DNA of 64,000 nucleotides from Actinomadura rifamycini DSM 43936 (GTDB lineage: Bacteria; Actinomycetota; Actinomycetes; Streptosporangiales; Streptosporangiaceae). Every line of letters begins with the position of its first letter. Position 1 is the first letter of the stretch. The DNA is taken from the NCBI RefSeq assembly GCF_000425065.1, contig NZ_AULB01000010.1, forward strand, positions 124,001 through 188,000, given 5' to 3'. The position numbers and the translations under genes are program-made. Positions 50,255 to 59,563 of this stretch are shown here, piece by piece. The notes below the pieces were generated by a model. It saw nothing but the letters and a program-made list of their open reading frames with translations. It had not been told where the DNA came from and did not search any database.

Positions 50255-51334
50255 GTGATCACCGGTGCGGACGCCCAGGCCATCGTGGACGAGATCATGC
50301 GGCGCCTCGGCCGGAACGTGAACCTCATGGACGGCCGCGGCGTCATCATCGCCAGCGGCGACCGCGACCGCGTCGGCGGCGTGCACGACGGCGCCGTCCG
50401 GGTGCTGCGCAGCGGCGCGCCCGTCGCGGTGACCGGCGCGCAGGCGCGGCGGATGCGCGGCACCCGCGCCGGCGTGAACCTGCCGGTGAAGATCGGCGCC
50501 GAGATCGCCGGAGTCGTCGGGGTGACCGGGGAGCCCCGCGAGGTCGGCGACCTCGCCGAGGCCGTCGCCCTGATGACCGAGCTGATGATCACCCAGCAGG
50601 CGATGCGGGCCGAGGCCGAGTGGCGCCGCCGCACCCGCGACCAGATCGTCGCCGACCTGCTGGCCGGACGGCTCACCGCCGCGGCGTGGCGGCAGCGGCT
50701 GCGGCTCGTCGACGCCCGCCCCGAACCCCCGTTCGCGCTGCTGGCCGTGCGGCCCGCCGCCGACGCCGCCGCCGACGCGATGGGCGCCGCCGGCAGCCTC
50801 TACCGGCGGCTCGGCGGCGGCGAGCGGCAGGTCCTGGCGTCGGTCGACGTCACCGGCACCCTGTGGGTGGTGGCCGGGGCCGCCGCCCCCGCCGCGCTGC
50901 GCGCCCGGCTGCTGGACCTGCGCCGCGACCTGCCCCGCGCGTGCCTGCTGGACGGCGGGACGTCCGCCGACTTCGACGCCCTCGCCGAGACCGTCCGCCG
51001 CGCCCGCCTCGCGCTGCGCCGCCGCACCCTGCCCGACGTCACGACCCTGCGCGAGCAGGAGGTGGGCGTCCTGCTCGCCGACCTGCCGGACGCCGCCGCC
51101 CGCGCGGCCGCCGACCGCGTCCTCGGCCCCCTCCCCGACGAGCTCCGCCGCACCCTGCGCACCTACTTCGACCGCGGACGGCACGTCGCCGAGGCCGCCC
51201 GGGAACTGAACGTCCACCGCAACACCCTGGTGTACCGGCTGGGGCGGGTCGCCGAGCTGACCGGCCGCGACCCGCGCGCGTTCGACGACGCCGTCGCGCT
51301 CCGCCTCGCCCTCCACATCACCGACCTCGACTGA
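50255..51334 (+). CDS. CdaR/PucR-type regulator of sugar diacid (glycerate) use
   Basis: 359 residues. N-terminal sugar-diacid recognition domain (ITGADAQAIVDEIMRRLGRNVNLMDGRGVIIASGDRDRVGGVHDGAVRVLRSG, and GVNLPVKIGAEIAGVVGVTGEPREV), a GGDEF-like middle, and the PucR C-terminal HTH_30: LRTYFDRGRHVAEAARELNVHRNTLVYRLGRVAELTGRDPRAFDDAVALRLAL. CdaR activates uptake and use of glucarate, galactarate and glycerate. It is directly upstream of glycerate kinase and GntP permease genes, matching that role. Confidence 0.92.
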   Translation: MITGADAQAIVDEIMRRLGRNVNLMDGRGVIIASGDRDRVGGVHDGAVRVLRSGAPVAVTGAQARRMRGTRAGVNLPVKIGAEIAGVVGVTGEPREVGDLAEAVALMTELMITQQAMRAEAEWRRRTRDQIVADLLAGRLTAAAWRQRLRLVDARPEPPFALLAVRPAADAAADAMGAAGSLYRRLGGGERQVLASVDVTGTLWVVAGAAAPAALRARLLDLRRDLPRACLLDGGTSADFDALAETVRRARLALRRRTLPDVTTLREQEVGVLLADLPDAAARAAADRVLGPLPDELRRTLRTYFDRGRHVAEAARELNVHRNTLVYRLGRVAELTGRDPRAFDDAVALRLALHITDLD

Positions 51335-51391
51335 CCCTCCCCGCCCCTCGCCTGCCGCCCCTCCCCCGCCGTCCCTCGCGCGATGTCTCGT

Positions 51392-51409
51392 CGCCGTGCA
51401 CAAACGGCG
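51392..51409. promoter_or_regulatory. CGCCGT-N6-ACGGCG inverted repeat, candidate CdaR operator
   Basis: Perfect 6-bp arms (51392-51397 and 51404-51409) flank GCACAA. It lies about 60 bp upstream of a TAAGGT -10-like hexamer (51469-51474) and 146 bp before the glycerate kinase start. Place and symmetry suit an activator site for the upstream regulator. Confidence 0.5.
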
Positions 51410-51489
51410 GGCCGGTCCCGGGCGCGGACTTTGGTCGCCGCGCCGGTGCCCCGCCCCGTCCGCCGCTTCTAAGGTCTGTCCAACCCGCC

Positions 51490-51517
51490 GACCAGGACCA
51501 GGCGACCAGGACCAGGC
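51490..51517. repeat. Tandem 14-bp repeat in the glycerate kinase leader
   Basis: GACCAGGACCAGGC occurs twice in direct succession, followed by further GACCAGG units up to the Shine-Dalgarno. It may be a replication-slippage expansion in the 5' untranslated region; no regulatory meaning is evident. Confidence 0.8.
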
Positions 51518-51554
51518 GGGCCAAGCCCAGGCCGACCAGGAGAAGGAGGACCCC

Positions 51555-52682
51555 GTGCGCATCGTCGTCGCGCCCGACTCGTTCAAGGGCGGCCTCGGCG
51601 CGTCCGCCGTGTGCGCCGCCGTGGAGACCGGCGTCCGCCGCGCGGCGCCCGGCGCGACCGTCGTGCAGGTTCCGATGGCCGACGGCGGAGAGGGCACCGT
51701 GGACTGCTTCCTGCGCGCCCGCGGCGGCGAGCAGGTCACCCGCACCGTTGCCGGCCCCCTCGGCCGCCCCGTCGACGCCGCCTACGCGATCTCCCGGGAC
51801 GGGCGCGCGGCGGTCGTCGAACTCGCCGCGGCGTCCGGGCTGCCGCTGCTGGCCCCCGGCGAACGCGACCCGATGCGCGCCGACACCACCGGCACCGGCG
51901 AGCTCATCGCCGACGCGATCGCCCGCGGCGCCCGCGACGTCCTGGTCTGCGTCGGCGGCAGCGCCACCACCGACGGCGGCACCGGCCTGCTGCGCGCCCT
52001 CGGCGTCCGGTTCACCGGCGCGGACGGCGCCGACCTGCCGCCCGGCGGCGCCGCGCTCACCGGGCTCGCCGCGATCGACGACTCCGGGGTGCCCGCCGCC
52101 GTCCGCGAGACCCGGTTCCGCGTCGCCTGCGACGTCACCAACCCGTTCGTCGGGCCGTCCGGCGCCGCCGCGGTGTTCGGCCCGCAGAAGGGCGCCGACC
52201 CCGCCCAGGTACGGGAGCTGGACGCCGCGCTGGCCCGCTTCGCCGACGTCCTGCGGGACCGCTACGGCGTCGCCGTCCACGACCTGCCCGGCGCGGGCGC
52301 GGCCGGCGGCACCTGCGGCGGGCTGGCCGCGGTGCTGGGCGCCGAACCCGCCCGCGGCGCCGAACTGGTCGCCGACATGGTCGGGCTGCCCGCCGCGCTG
52401 GACGGCGCCGACCTGGCGATCACCGGGGAGGGGCGGCTGGACGGGCAGAGCGCCGGCGGCAAGGTCGCCTCGGTGGTCGCCGGGCTCGCCCGCGGGCGGG
52501 GCGTCCCCGCCGTGGCGCTCGCCGGGTCGGTCGCCGGTCCGCTGGACGACCTGCACGCCCTCGGGCTGACCGCCGCGTTCAGCCTCGCCGACGGCCCCCG
52601 GACCCTCGACGAGCTCATCGGCTCCGCCGCGCCGCTGCTGGCCGGCCTGGCCGAACAGGTCGTGCGGCTGCGCACGTCCTGA
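51555..52682 (+). CDS. Glycerate kinase
   Basis: 375 residues, GTG 51555 with AGAAGGAGGA directly upstream. Family I (GarK/GlxK) signatures: RIVVAPDSFKGGLGASAVCAA, VPMADGGEGTVDCFL, VCVGGSATTDGGTGLLRALGVRF, CDVTNPFVGPSGAAAVFGPQKGA, ITGEGRLDGQSAGGKV. It phosphorylates D-glycerate to 2-phosphoglycerate, feeding lower glycolysis from glyoxylate, glucarate or galactarate breakdown. It lies between the CdaR-type regulator and the GntP permease. Confidence 0.94.
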   Translation: MRIVVAPDSFKGGLGASAVCAAVETGVRRAAPGATVVQVPMADGGEGTVDCFLRARGGEQVTRTVAGPLGRPVDAAYAISRDGRAAVVELAAASGLPLLAPGERDPMRADTTGTGELIADAIARGARDVLVCVGGSATTDGGTGLLRALGVRFTGADGADLPPGGAALTGLAAIDDSGVPAAVRETRFRVACDVTNPFVGPSGAAAVFGPQKGADPAQVRELDAALARFADVLRDRYGVAVHDLPGAGAAGGTCGGLAAVLGAEPARGAELVADMVGLPAALDGADLAITGEGRLDGQSAGGKVASVVAGLARGRGVPAVALAGSVAGPLDDLHALGLTAAFSLADGPRTLDELIGSAAPLLAGLAEQVVRLRTS

Positions 52683-52794
52683 CCCCCGGGCCGCCGGTCC
52701 CGCGCCGCGGCACCCGGCCCCCTCGACCGTCCGCGCCGCCCCTCACCACCCGGCGGCGCGGCCCACCCCCACGCAAGGCACGCCAAGGAGTCCC

Positions 52795-54222
52795 ATGACC
52801 ACCACCGGTCCCTTCCTGCTGCTCGCGCTCGCCGCGAGCATCGGCCTGATCATCCTGCTGAGCGGGCGGTTCAAACTGCACCCGTTCCTGGCGATCGTCG
52901 TGGCGACGTTCGCGTTCGGGCTCGCCGCGATGGGGATCGGCGCCGCCTCCGGATCCGACGAGCCGTACGTGGCCGACCTCGGCGGGACGATCGCCGAGGG
53001 CTTCGGGACGATCCTCGCCAGCATCGGCCTCGTGATCATCTTCGGGACGATCATCGGGAAGGTGCTGGAGCGCACCGGCGCCGCCGTCACCCTCGCCGAC
53101 GCCGTCCTGAAGGTCGTCGGCAAGCGGCACCCCGCCATCGCCATGTCGCTGATGGGCTGGGTCGTGTCCATCCCGGTGTTCTGCGACTCCGGCTACGTCG
53201 TGCTGTCGCCGCTGCAGCGGTCGATCGCCCGCAAGACCGGCCGCAACCCCGTCGTCCTCGGCACCGCCCTCGCCACCGGCCTGTACGCCTCGCACACGTT
53301 CGTCCCGCCGACGCCCGGCCCGATCGCCGCCGCCGGCAACGTCGGCATCGGCTCCGACGGGCTGATCTGGGTCATCCTGTTCAGCATCCCGGTGTCCCTG
53401 GTCGCCACCATCGCCGGACTGGCGTGGGCGCTGCGCCGCACCGCGCACCTGGAGAGCGCCCTGCCGCAGGCCGAGCAGACGTTCGAGGAGTACAAGGCCC
53501 AGTTCGACCGCATCCCCGGCCTCGGCCGCGCCGTCACGCCGATCCTCGTCCCGATCCTGCTGATGGCGACCGGGTCGGTCGCCGCGTTCCCCTCCGGCGA
53601 CGGCACCCTGGTCGACGGCATGCTCGGCGACGTCCTCACCGACCTGGGCACCCCCGTCAACGCCCTGCTCATCGGCGTCCTGCTCGCCCTGGCGCTGCTG
53701 CCCGCCCGCCGCGACGCCGAGGTGCTGACCACCTGGGTCGGCGAGGGCCTGTCCGACGCCGCGATCATCCTGGTGATCACCGGGGCGGGCGGCGCGTTCG
53801 GCGCCGTGATCAAGGCCACGCCCATCGCCGACTACATCAAGTCGCTCATCGGCGACGGCTCCGCGGTCGCGGGCCCGGTCGCCCTGCTGGTGCTGTTCGC
53901 GCTCGCCGCGCTGCTGAAGACCGCCCAGGGCAGCTCCACCGCCGCCCTGATCATCACCTCGACGCTCGCGCAGCCGCTGCTGCCCGCGCTCGGCCTGGAC
54001 GTCATGATGGGCAACGTCCCCGTCGGCCAGGTCCTGGCGGTCATGGCCATCGGCGCGGGCGCCATGGTCGTCAGCCACGTCAACGACTCCTACTTCTGGG
54101 TCGTCACGCAGTTCTCCGGCATGAGCGTCTCCACCGCCTACCGCGCGCAGACCGCGGCGACCCTCGTGCAGGGCGTCACGGCCATCGCGTTCGTCCTGGT
54201 CCTCGGGGTCGCGCTGCTGTGA
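52795..54222 (+). CDS. GntP family permease (gluconate/glycerate transporter)
   Basis: 475 residues, about 13 membrane segments. GntP features: GPFLLLALAASIGLIILLSGRFKLHPFLAIVVATFAFG, GFGTILASIGLVIIFGTIIGKVLERTGAA, SIPVFCDSGYVVLSPL, THTFVPPTPGP-like ASHTFVPPTPGPIAAAGN, LLKTAQGSSTAALIITSTLAQPL, VSHVNDSYFWVVTQFSGMS. AGGAG lies upstream of the ATG. Imports gluconate or, by context, glycerate. Closed by a strong hairpin. Confidence 0.93.
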   Translation: MTTTGPFLLLALAASIGLIILLSGRFKLHPFLAIVVATFAFGLAAMGIGAASGSDEPYVADLGGTIAEGFGTILASIGLVIIFGTIIGKVLERTGAAVTLADAVLKVVGKRHPAIAMSLMGWVVSIPVFCDSGYVVLSPLQRSIARKTGRNPVVLGTALATGLYASHTFVPPTPGPIAAAGNVGIGSDGLIWVILFSIPVSLVATIAGLAWALRRTAHLESALPQAEQTFEEYKAQFDRIPGLGRAVTPILVPILLMATGSVAAFPSGDGTLVDGMLGDVLTDLGTPVNALLIGVLLALALLPARRDAEVLTTWVGEGLSDAAIILVITGAGGAFGAVIKATPIADYIKSLIGDGSAVAGPVALLVLFALAALLKTAQGSSTAALIITSTLAQPLLPALGLDVMMGNVPVGQVLAVMAIGAGAMVVSHVNDSYFWVVTQFSGMSVSTAYRAQTAATLVQGVTAIAFVLVLGVALL

Positions 54223-54228
54223 GCCGCC

Positions 54229-54270
54229 GGACGGCCGGGGCCCTGCGACGCCGCGGGGCCCCGGCCGTCC
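54229..54270 (+). terminator. Strong hairpin after the glycerate operon
   Basis: A 15-bp perfect stem (54229-54243 with 54256-54270, core GACGGCCGGGGCCC) with a 12-nt loop begins 7 bases after the gntP stop. No T-run follows, as usual here. Confidence 0.8.
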
Positions 54271-54345
54271 CGTATCCGCTCCCGAGGCCGGACACCCCGG
54301 CGAGGCGCATTGTGCCCGCGCAGTGACTGTTGGTAGTCAAGGGGC

Positions 54346-55023
54346 GTGCCGAACCACCACCTGCGACCGCCCGCCCCGCGCGTCCCCCCGGACTACGACG
54401 AACCCTGGCGCGTCGGGCCGTCCCCCGGCACCCGCCGCCGCCGGCGGCGCCGCCTGCTCGTCCCCGCCCTGTCGGTCGCGGCCGTCGCCGCGGGCGCCGG
54501 CGTCCTGTACATCGCGGCCCCGCCGGACGCCCCCGCCACGCAGCACCCGACCCGCGCCCCCGGCTCCTGGCTGGACAAGGACCGCCCGCCGCCCGGCCCC
54601 GCGCTCTCCCGGCCCGGCTCCCCCGCGGCCCCGGGCGGACGGCCCGGCCGCGACCCGCGCACCCCGTCCGGCGGGGCGCCCGCGCAGGCCGACCGCTCTC
54701 CCGACCCCACCACCGGGCGGCCCGCCCGCCCCGGCGGCACCGGCGGCGCGGACGGACGCGCGCCCGAGCAGCGCCCCGAACACCCCCGCGGCGCACCGCC
54801 CCGCGGCGCACGTCCGCACGGCGCACGTCCGCACGACCCGCATCCGCACCGCGGACGGGCCCACGGGGGACGGCCGCACGGCGACCGTCCCCGCACCCGC
54901 AAACCGCCCCGGGCCGCACCGACGCCCGCCTGGATCGAGCGCGAATGCCGCCGCCGCTACCCGGACGACGCCACCCGCCGCGACGCCTGCGCCGAGCTCC
55001 TGCGGCAAAAACTCGGCCGCTGA
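54346..55023 (+). CDS. Pro/His/Arg-rich single-pass membrane-anchored protein
   Basis: 225 residues from GTG 54346. Residues ~30-55 are a poly-Arg stretch followed by one membrane segment (LLVPALSVAAVAAGAGVLYIA), so the long C-terminal part is outside. That part is Pro/Gly/Arg-rich, with a His-containing repeat at ~145-185 (PHGARPHDPHPHRGRAHGGRPHGDRP). The last ~30 residues look folded: APTPAWIERECRRRYPDDATRRDACAELLRQKLGR, with two Cys. Family unknown. The His/Pro repeats could bind metal; that is an inference from composition. Confidence 0.65.
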   Translation: MPNHHLRPPAPRVPPDYDEPWRVGPSPGTRRRRRRRLLVPALSVAAVAAGAGVLYIAAPPDAPATQHPTRAPGSWLDKDRPPPGPALSRPGSPAAPGGRPGRDPRTPSGGAPAQADRSPDPTTGRPARPGGTGGADGRAPEQRPEHPRGAPPRGARPHGARPHDPHPHRGRAHGGRPHGDRPRTRKPPRAAPTPAWIERECRRRYPDDATRRDACAELLRQKLGR

Positions 55024-55075
55024 CCCGGAAGCGACGCCCCCGGGCGGACGGACCGGCCGGCGGGCGCGCGCGGCA

Positions 55076-55885
55076 TCAGGACGGGACGACCCCGACGCCG
55101 CTGAAGTGCGGCACCTCCGGGTCCCGCCGCTCCGGCGGCTCGGGCCGCCACCGCGAGCACGACACCACCCCCGGCTCCAGCAGCCGCGTGCCGGCGAAGA
55201 ACCGCTCGATCTCCTCGGGCGACCGCGCCCGGATCGGCGTCCCGCCGCGCTCCATCACCTCCGCCACCGCCCGCCGCATCGCCGCGCCGTCCAGCTCGTC
55301 GGTCGTCGCGTCGCAGGTGTGCGACAGCACCAGGTGGCTGCCCGGCGCCAGCCGCGCCAGCAGCCCCGCCACCAGCGCCTCCGCCTCCCCGTCGTCCAGG
55401 ATGTGGTTCAGCACCCCCAGCAGCATCAGCCCGACCGGACGGTCGAGGTCCAGCGTCCGCGACGCCCCCTCCAGCACCGTCCCGGTGTCGCGGATGTCGG
55501 CCTCGATGTAGTCGCACGCCCCCTCCGGGGTGCCCTGCAGCAGCGTCCGCGCATGGGTGAGCACCAGCGGATCGTTGTCGACGTAGACGATGCGGGCCGC
55601 CGGCGCCACCCGCTGCGCGACCTCGTGGGTGTTGTCGACGGTGGGCAGCCCGGCGCCCAGGTCCAGGAACTGCGTGATCCCCTCCCGGACCAGGAACCGC
55701 ACCGCCCGCCCGAGGAACGCGCGGTCCTGCCGGGCCGACGCGGCGATCCCCGGCAGCACCCGCAGGACCGCGTCGCCCGCCTCCCGGTCCACCGGGTAGT
55801 TCTCCTTGCCGCCCAGCCAGTAGTCCCAGATCCGCGCCGAATGCGGCGTGCTCGTGTCGATGCCCGGCGGTGGACGGTGCGGCAT
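55076..55885 (-). CDS. SAM-dependent methyltransferase (DUF574 type)
   Basis: 269 residues from ATG 55885 (GAGGGGGAG about 8 bases upstream). Signatures of the actinobacterial DUF574 family: GIDTSTPHSARIWDYWLGGKENYPVDREAGDAVL, FLDLGAGLPTVDNTHEVAQRVAPAARIVYVDNDPLVLTHARTLL, LDLDRPVGLMLLGVLNHI. The family is greatly expanded in Streptomyces and relatives; substrates are mostly unknown. It stands alone, with 139 bp to the response regulator stop. Confidence 0.92.
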   Translation of the reverse strand: MPHRPPPGIDTSTPHSARIWDYWLGGKENYPVDREAGDAVLRVLPGIAASARQDRAFLGRAVRFLVREGITQFLDLGAGLPTVDNTHEVAQRVAPAARIVYVDNDPLVLTHARTLLQGTPEGACDYIEADIRDTGTVLEGASRTLDLDRPVGLMLLGVLNHILDDGEAEALVAGLLARLAPGSHLVLSHTCDATTDELDGAAMRRAVAEVMERGGTPIRARSPEEIERFFAGTRLLEPGVVSCSRWRPEPPERRDPEVPHFSGVGVVPS

Positions 55886-56024
55886 GAGGCTGCTCCCCCT
55901 CGGTTCCCCTCGGTTCCGTGCCCGGCGGCGCACCGCGCTTCACCGGCACGTCCCGCCCCCACGTTCTTCCCCGTCCGGCGGCGCCTCTCACGGCGATCCG
56001 CGACCCCGGCGCGGCGCGGGCGCG

Positions 56025-56684
56025 TCAGCCGCGGCGCGGGGTGACGAGACCGGACTCGTAGGCGAACACCACCAGCTGGGCGCGGTCCCTGGCCCCCAGC
56101 TTGGTCATCGCCCTGCTGACATGCGTCTTCGCGGTCGTCGGGCTGATCACCATGTGGGCGGCGATCTCGTCGTTGGACAGGCCGCGCGCCACCAGCGCGG
56201 TCACCTCGCGCTCCCGGTTGGTCAGCACGCCGAGCGACTCCGGCGCCGGCTCGGGCCGCCGGGCGACGTACTCGCCGATCAGCCGGCGGGTGATCGCCGG
56301 GGACAGCAGCGCGTCGCCGCGGGCCGCGACCCGCACGCCCTGCAGCAGGTCTGCGGGCTCGGTGTCCTTCACCATGAACCCGCAGGCCCCGGCGCGCAGC
56401 GCGTTGAAGACGTACTCGTCCAGCCCGTAGTTGGTGAGGATCACGACGTGGACGCCGTCCAGCCGCTCGTCCGCCGCGATCAGCCGGGTCGCCTCGATGC
56501 CGTCCATCACCGGCATCTGGACGTCGACGAGGGCGACGTCGGGACGGTGCTCGCGGGCGAGCGCGACGCCCCGCTCGCCGTCCGCGGCCTCGGCCACCAC
56601 CTCGATGTCGTCCTCGATCTCCAGCAGGGCGCGGAACCCGCCGCGGATGAGCGCCTGGTCGTCCACGAGCAGCACGCGGATCAC
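56025..56684 (-). CDS. NarL/LuxR-family response regulator (third pair)
   Basis: 219 residues. Receiver: DDQALIRGGFRALLEIEDDIEVVAEAADGERG, phospho-acceptor Asp in VALVDVQMPVMDG, VILTNYG (Thr), FMVKDTEPADLLQGVRVAARGDALLSPAITRRLI; HTH LTNREREVTALVARGLSNDEIAAHMVISPTTAKTHVSRAMTKLGARDRAQLVVFAYESGL. Start GTG 56684 overlaps the kinase stop by 4 bp. Very similar to the regulator at 9973-10638. Confidence 0.93.
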   Translation of the reverse strand: MIRVLLVDDQALIRGGFRALLEIEDDIEVVAEAADGERGVALAREHRPDVALVDVQMPVMDGIEATRLIAADERLDGVHVVILTNYGLDEYVFNALRAGACGFMVKDTEPADLLQGVRVAARGDALLSPAITRRLIGEYVARRPEPAPESLGVLTNREREVTALVARGLSNDEIAAHMVISPTTAKTHVSRAMTKLGARDRAQLVVFAYESGLVTPRRG

Positions 56685-57850
56685 GAGGCCGCCCCGAGGG
56701 GGAGCTCGGCGCGCACGCGGAAACCGCCCTCCGGTCGGGGCTCGGCCCGCAGCCGGCCGCCGAGCGCCGCCACCCGCTCCCGCATGCCGAGCAGACCCGT
56801 GCCCGGCACGGGCGGCGCGTCCGGGTCGGCCTTGCCGTCGTCGTCGACCTGCACGACCAGCTCCCCGTCCCCGTAGTCGATGCGGACCGCCGCGGCCGCC
56901 CCGCCGGCGTGCCTGGAGACGTTGGTGAGCGCCTCCTGCACGATCCGGTACGCGGCCCGGTCCACCTCGTCCGGCAGCTCCCGCCGCGCCCCGCGCACCG
57001 TCACCGTGGCCGGCAGCCCCGCCGAGCGGGCCCGCTCGACCAGGTCGTCGAGCCGGTCGAGGCCGCTGGCCGCAGCCGCCTCGCCGGCCCCGGCCTCGTC
57101 TTGCTCGGCCGCGGAGCCGCCGGAGTCGCGCAGCACCTCCAGCGTGGCGCGCAGCTCCCGCATCGCGTCGCCGCTGGCCTCCTGGATGGCCAGCAGCGCC
57201 GGGGCCGCCTCCTCGCCGCGCCGGTGCGCCAGGTGCACCGCCACCCCCGCCTGCACCTTGATGACCGAGATGCTGTGGGTGAGGGAGTCGTGCAGCTCCC
57301 GGGCGATGCGCAGCCGCTCCTCGCCCGCGCGGCGCCGCGCCGCCTCCTCCCGGGTCCGCTCGGCCTCGGCGGCGCGCCGCTCGGCCTCCTCCAGGTACGC
57401 CTGCCGGTGCCGGGTCACCGTCGCCGCCACGCCGGACGCCACGAACCAGCCGACCAGCAGCGTCGTGTCCTGGAAGTTCTCCGCGGCGCCGCCGGCACCG
57501 GACATGTTCACCGCCAGGCCCGCGCCCAGGAAACCCACCGCCGTCAGCGCCGCGATCACCGGACGTCCGGCCCTGACCGTCGCGAACACCGCCACCATCA
57601 CCGGATACGCGGCCGCCGGACCCGGCTGGAGGTGCGCCGCGAGCACCAGCATGCAGGCCGTCCCGGCGAACAGCGCCACCAGGGGCGCCCGCCGCCACGC
57701 GACGAGCGCGAGGGACCCGCCGAGGAGGGCCGCGAGATCCAGCGCGCCCGCCCGCGGCTCGGCGAACACGAAGACCGACAGCAGCACGGCCATCGCCGCG
57801 GCGAGCAGCCCGTCCTGGGCGAGCGGCCCCACCCGGTCCAGAAACCTCAT
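56681..57850 (-). CDS. Sensor histidine kinase (HisKA_3 type)
   Basis: 389 residues from ATG 57850. Five membrane segments (~15-145), coiled linker AYLEEAERRAAEAERTREEAARRR, HisKA_3 RIARELHDSLTHSISVIKVQAGVAVHL, HATPase YRIVQEALTNVSRHAGG and GTGLLGMRERVAALGGRL. No large periplasmic sensor domain, so the signal is probably in the membrane. Divergent from the MFS-cupin-ABC operon with 156 bp between; that operon is the likely target of this pair. Confidence 0.92.
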   Translation of the reverse strand: MRFLDRVGPLAQDGLLAAAMAVLLSVFVFAEPRAGALDLAALLGGSLALVAWRRAPLVALFAGTACMLVLAAHLQPGPAAAYPVMVAVFATVRAGRPVIAALTAVGFLGAGLAVNMSGAGGAAENFQDTTLLVGWFVASGVAATVTRHRQAYLEEAERRAAEAERTREEAARRRAGEERLRIARELHDSLTHSISVIKVQAGVAVHLAHRRGEEAAPALLAIQEASGDAMRELRATLEVLRDSGGSAAEQDEAGAGEAAAASGLDRLDDLVERARSAGLPATVTVRGARRELPDEVDRAAYRIVQEALTNVSRHAGGAAAAVRIDYGDGELVVQVDDDGKADPDAPPVPGTGLLGMRERVAALGGRLRAEPRPEGGFRVRAELPLGAAS

Positions 57851-58006
57851 TTTGCGTACATTAGAAGCTTTTCCGGTGCAGGGCCTCCGCAGGACGGCGG
57901 AACGGCGACTACTCCCGGCGAAGTAGTCCCGCCGCTCCTGCTCCCCGGGTGCCACCCGCAGGACACTCCCCCCACAGGACGACCGCGGACCTGCCCCGAC
58001 ATCACG

Positions 58007-59563
58007 ATGTCCGGCATGAAAGCGATCAGAGCCGAGGACGGCTCCCCACCGGACGCTCCACCGGGCGCCCCGCCGCACCCGCCGACAGCCGCCCGGCCCG
58101 GCCTCACGCTCGCCGCCGTGGCCGTCGTGCAGTTCATGGTGTCGCTGGACCTGTCGGTCGTGAACGTCGGGCTGCCGGAGATCGCCGCCGGCCTCGGCTT
58201 CGACACCATGGGCCTGACCTGGGTGATCCACGCCTACGCCCTCACCTTCGGCGGGCTGCTCCTGCTGGGCGGCAAGGCCGCCGACCGGTACGGGCGCAGG
58301 CGCGTCCTGCTGCTCGGGCTCGCCGTGTTCGGCATCGCCTCCCTCGCGGGCGGCTTCGCCCGCTACCCCGGCGAGCTCATCGCCGCGCGCGCCGCGCAGG
58401 GCGTCGGCGCCGCGGCGCTGGCGCCCGCCGCGCTGGCGCTGCTGGCCTCGACGTTCCCCGCCGGACGGGCCCGCGTGCGGGCCTTCGGGGTGTGGAGCGC
58501 GACGAACGCCGCGGGCGCCGCCCTCGGGGTCCTGATCGGCGGGCTGCTCACCGAGTACGCGGGCTGGCGCTGGGTGATGCTCGTCAACGTGCCGATAGCC
58601 GCGGGCGCCCTGGCCCTGGCCTGGCGGGGCGTCGCCGCGGACCCGCCGCCCGCGCGCACCGGGCGCCCCGACGTCCTCGGCGCCGTGCTGGCCACGGCCG
58701 GGACGACCCTGCTGGTGTTCGGCGTCGTCCGCACCGACCGGTACCCGTGGACCTCGGCGGCCACCCTCGCGACCCTGGCCGCGGCCGCCGCGCTGCTGGC
58801 CGCGTTCGTCCTGGTCGAGCGGACGACCACCCGCGAACCGCTGATCCGGATCGGCCTGCTCGCCAACCGCTCGGTCGCCGGCGCCAACGCCTACATCCTC
58901 CTGACCGGCGCCACCATGGCCTCGGCCTTCTACTTCCTGTCGCTCTACCTGCAGCGGGTCCTGGGGCACGGGGCGGCGGAGACCGGGCTGATGTTCCTGC
59001 CGATGGCCCTCGGCGTGATCGCCGGGTCCGCGCTCGCCGTCAAACTCGGCTACCGCTTCGCCCCCTGGACGCTCCTGGCCGCGGGCGGGCTGCTGACCGC
59101 CGCGGCGTTCGGCTGGTTCGGCACCATCGGCCCCGACGGCGCCTTCGCCGCCGACGTCCTCGGCCCCTCGGTCACCGCCGGCGTCGGCTTCGGACTGGGC
59201 CTGGCGTCCATCGTGTCCACCGGCACCGCGGGCGTCGCGCCCGGCGAGACCGGCACCGCGTCGGGCCTGCTCAACAGCTCCCGCCAGATCGGCGCGGCCC
59301 TCGGGCTCGCCGCCCTCGGCACCGTCGCGCACGACCGCACCGGCCCGGTCGCCACGCCCGAGACCCTCAGCGACGGCTACGCGCTCGGCCTGTCGCTCGG
59401 CGCCGTGCTCCTGCTCGCCGCCGCCCTCATCGCCCTGACCGTCCTGCGCCCGGCCGGCTCGCCGCCGCCCGCCGGACGCGCCGGGGACGGCCGCCGCCCC
59501 GCCCCGCAACGGCAGGCACCGGACGTTCCCGCAGCCCAACGCACGAAGGATGCCTCACCGTGA
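58007..59563 (+). CDS. DHA2-type (14-TMS) MFS drug exporter
   Basis: 518 residues from ATG 58007 (ATG 58016 also possible). Fourteen membrane segments; motif D1-like VVQFMVSLDLSVVNVGLPEI, motif A GGKAADRYGRRRVLLLGL, motif C-type region GAALGVLIGGLLTEYAGWRWVMLVNVPIA, and SGLLNSSRQIGAALGLAALG. This matches the EmrB/QacA class of drug:H+ exporters. First gene of an operon in which every junction overlaps by 4 bp (MFS-cupin-ABC-ABC). Confidence 0.92.
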   Translation: MSGMKAIRAEDGSPPDAPPGAPPHPPTAARPGLTLAAVAVVQFMVSLDLSVVNVGLPEIAAGLGFDTMGLTWVIHAYALTFGGLLLLGGKAADRYGRRRVLLLGLAVFGIASLAGGFARYPGELIAARAAQGVGAAALAPAALALLASTFPAGRARVRAFGVWSATNAAGAALGVLIGGLLTEYAGWRWVMLVNVPIAAGALALAWRGVAADPPPARTGRPDVLGAVLATAGTTLLVFGVVRTDRYPWTSAATLATLAAAAALLAAFVLVERTTTREPLIRIGLLANRSVAGANAYILLTGATMASAFYFLSLYLQRVLGHGAAETGLMFLPMALGVIAGSALAVKLGYRFAPWTLLAAGGLLTAAAFGWFGTIGPDGAFAADVLGPSVTAGVGFGLGLASIVSTGTAGVAPGETGTASGLLNSSRQIGAALGLAALGTVAHDRTGPVATPETLSDGYALGLSLGAVLLLAAALIALTVLRPAGSPPPAGRAGDGRRPAPQRQAPDVPAAQRTKDASP

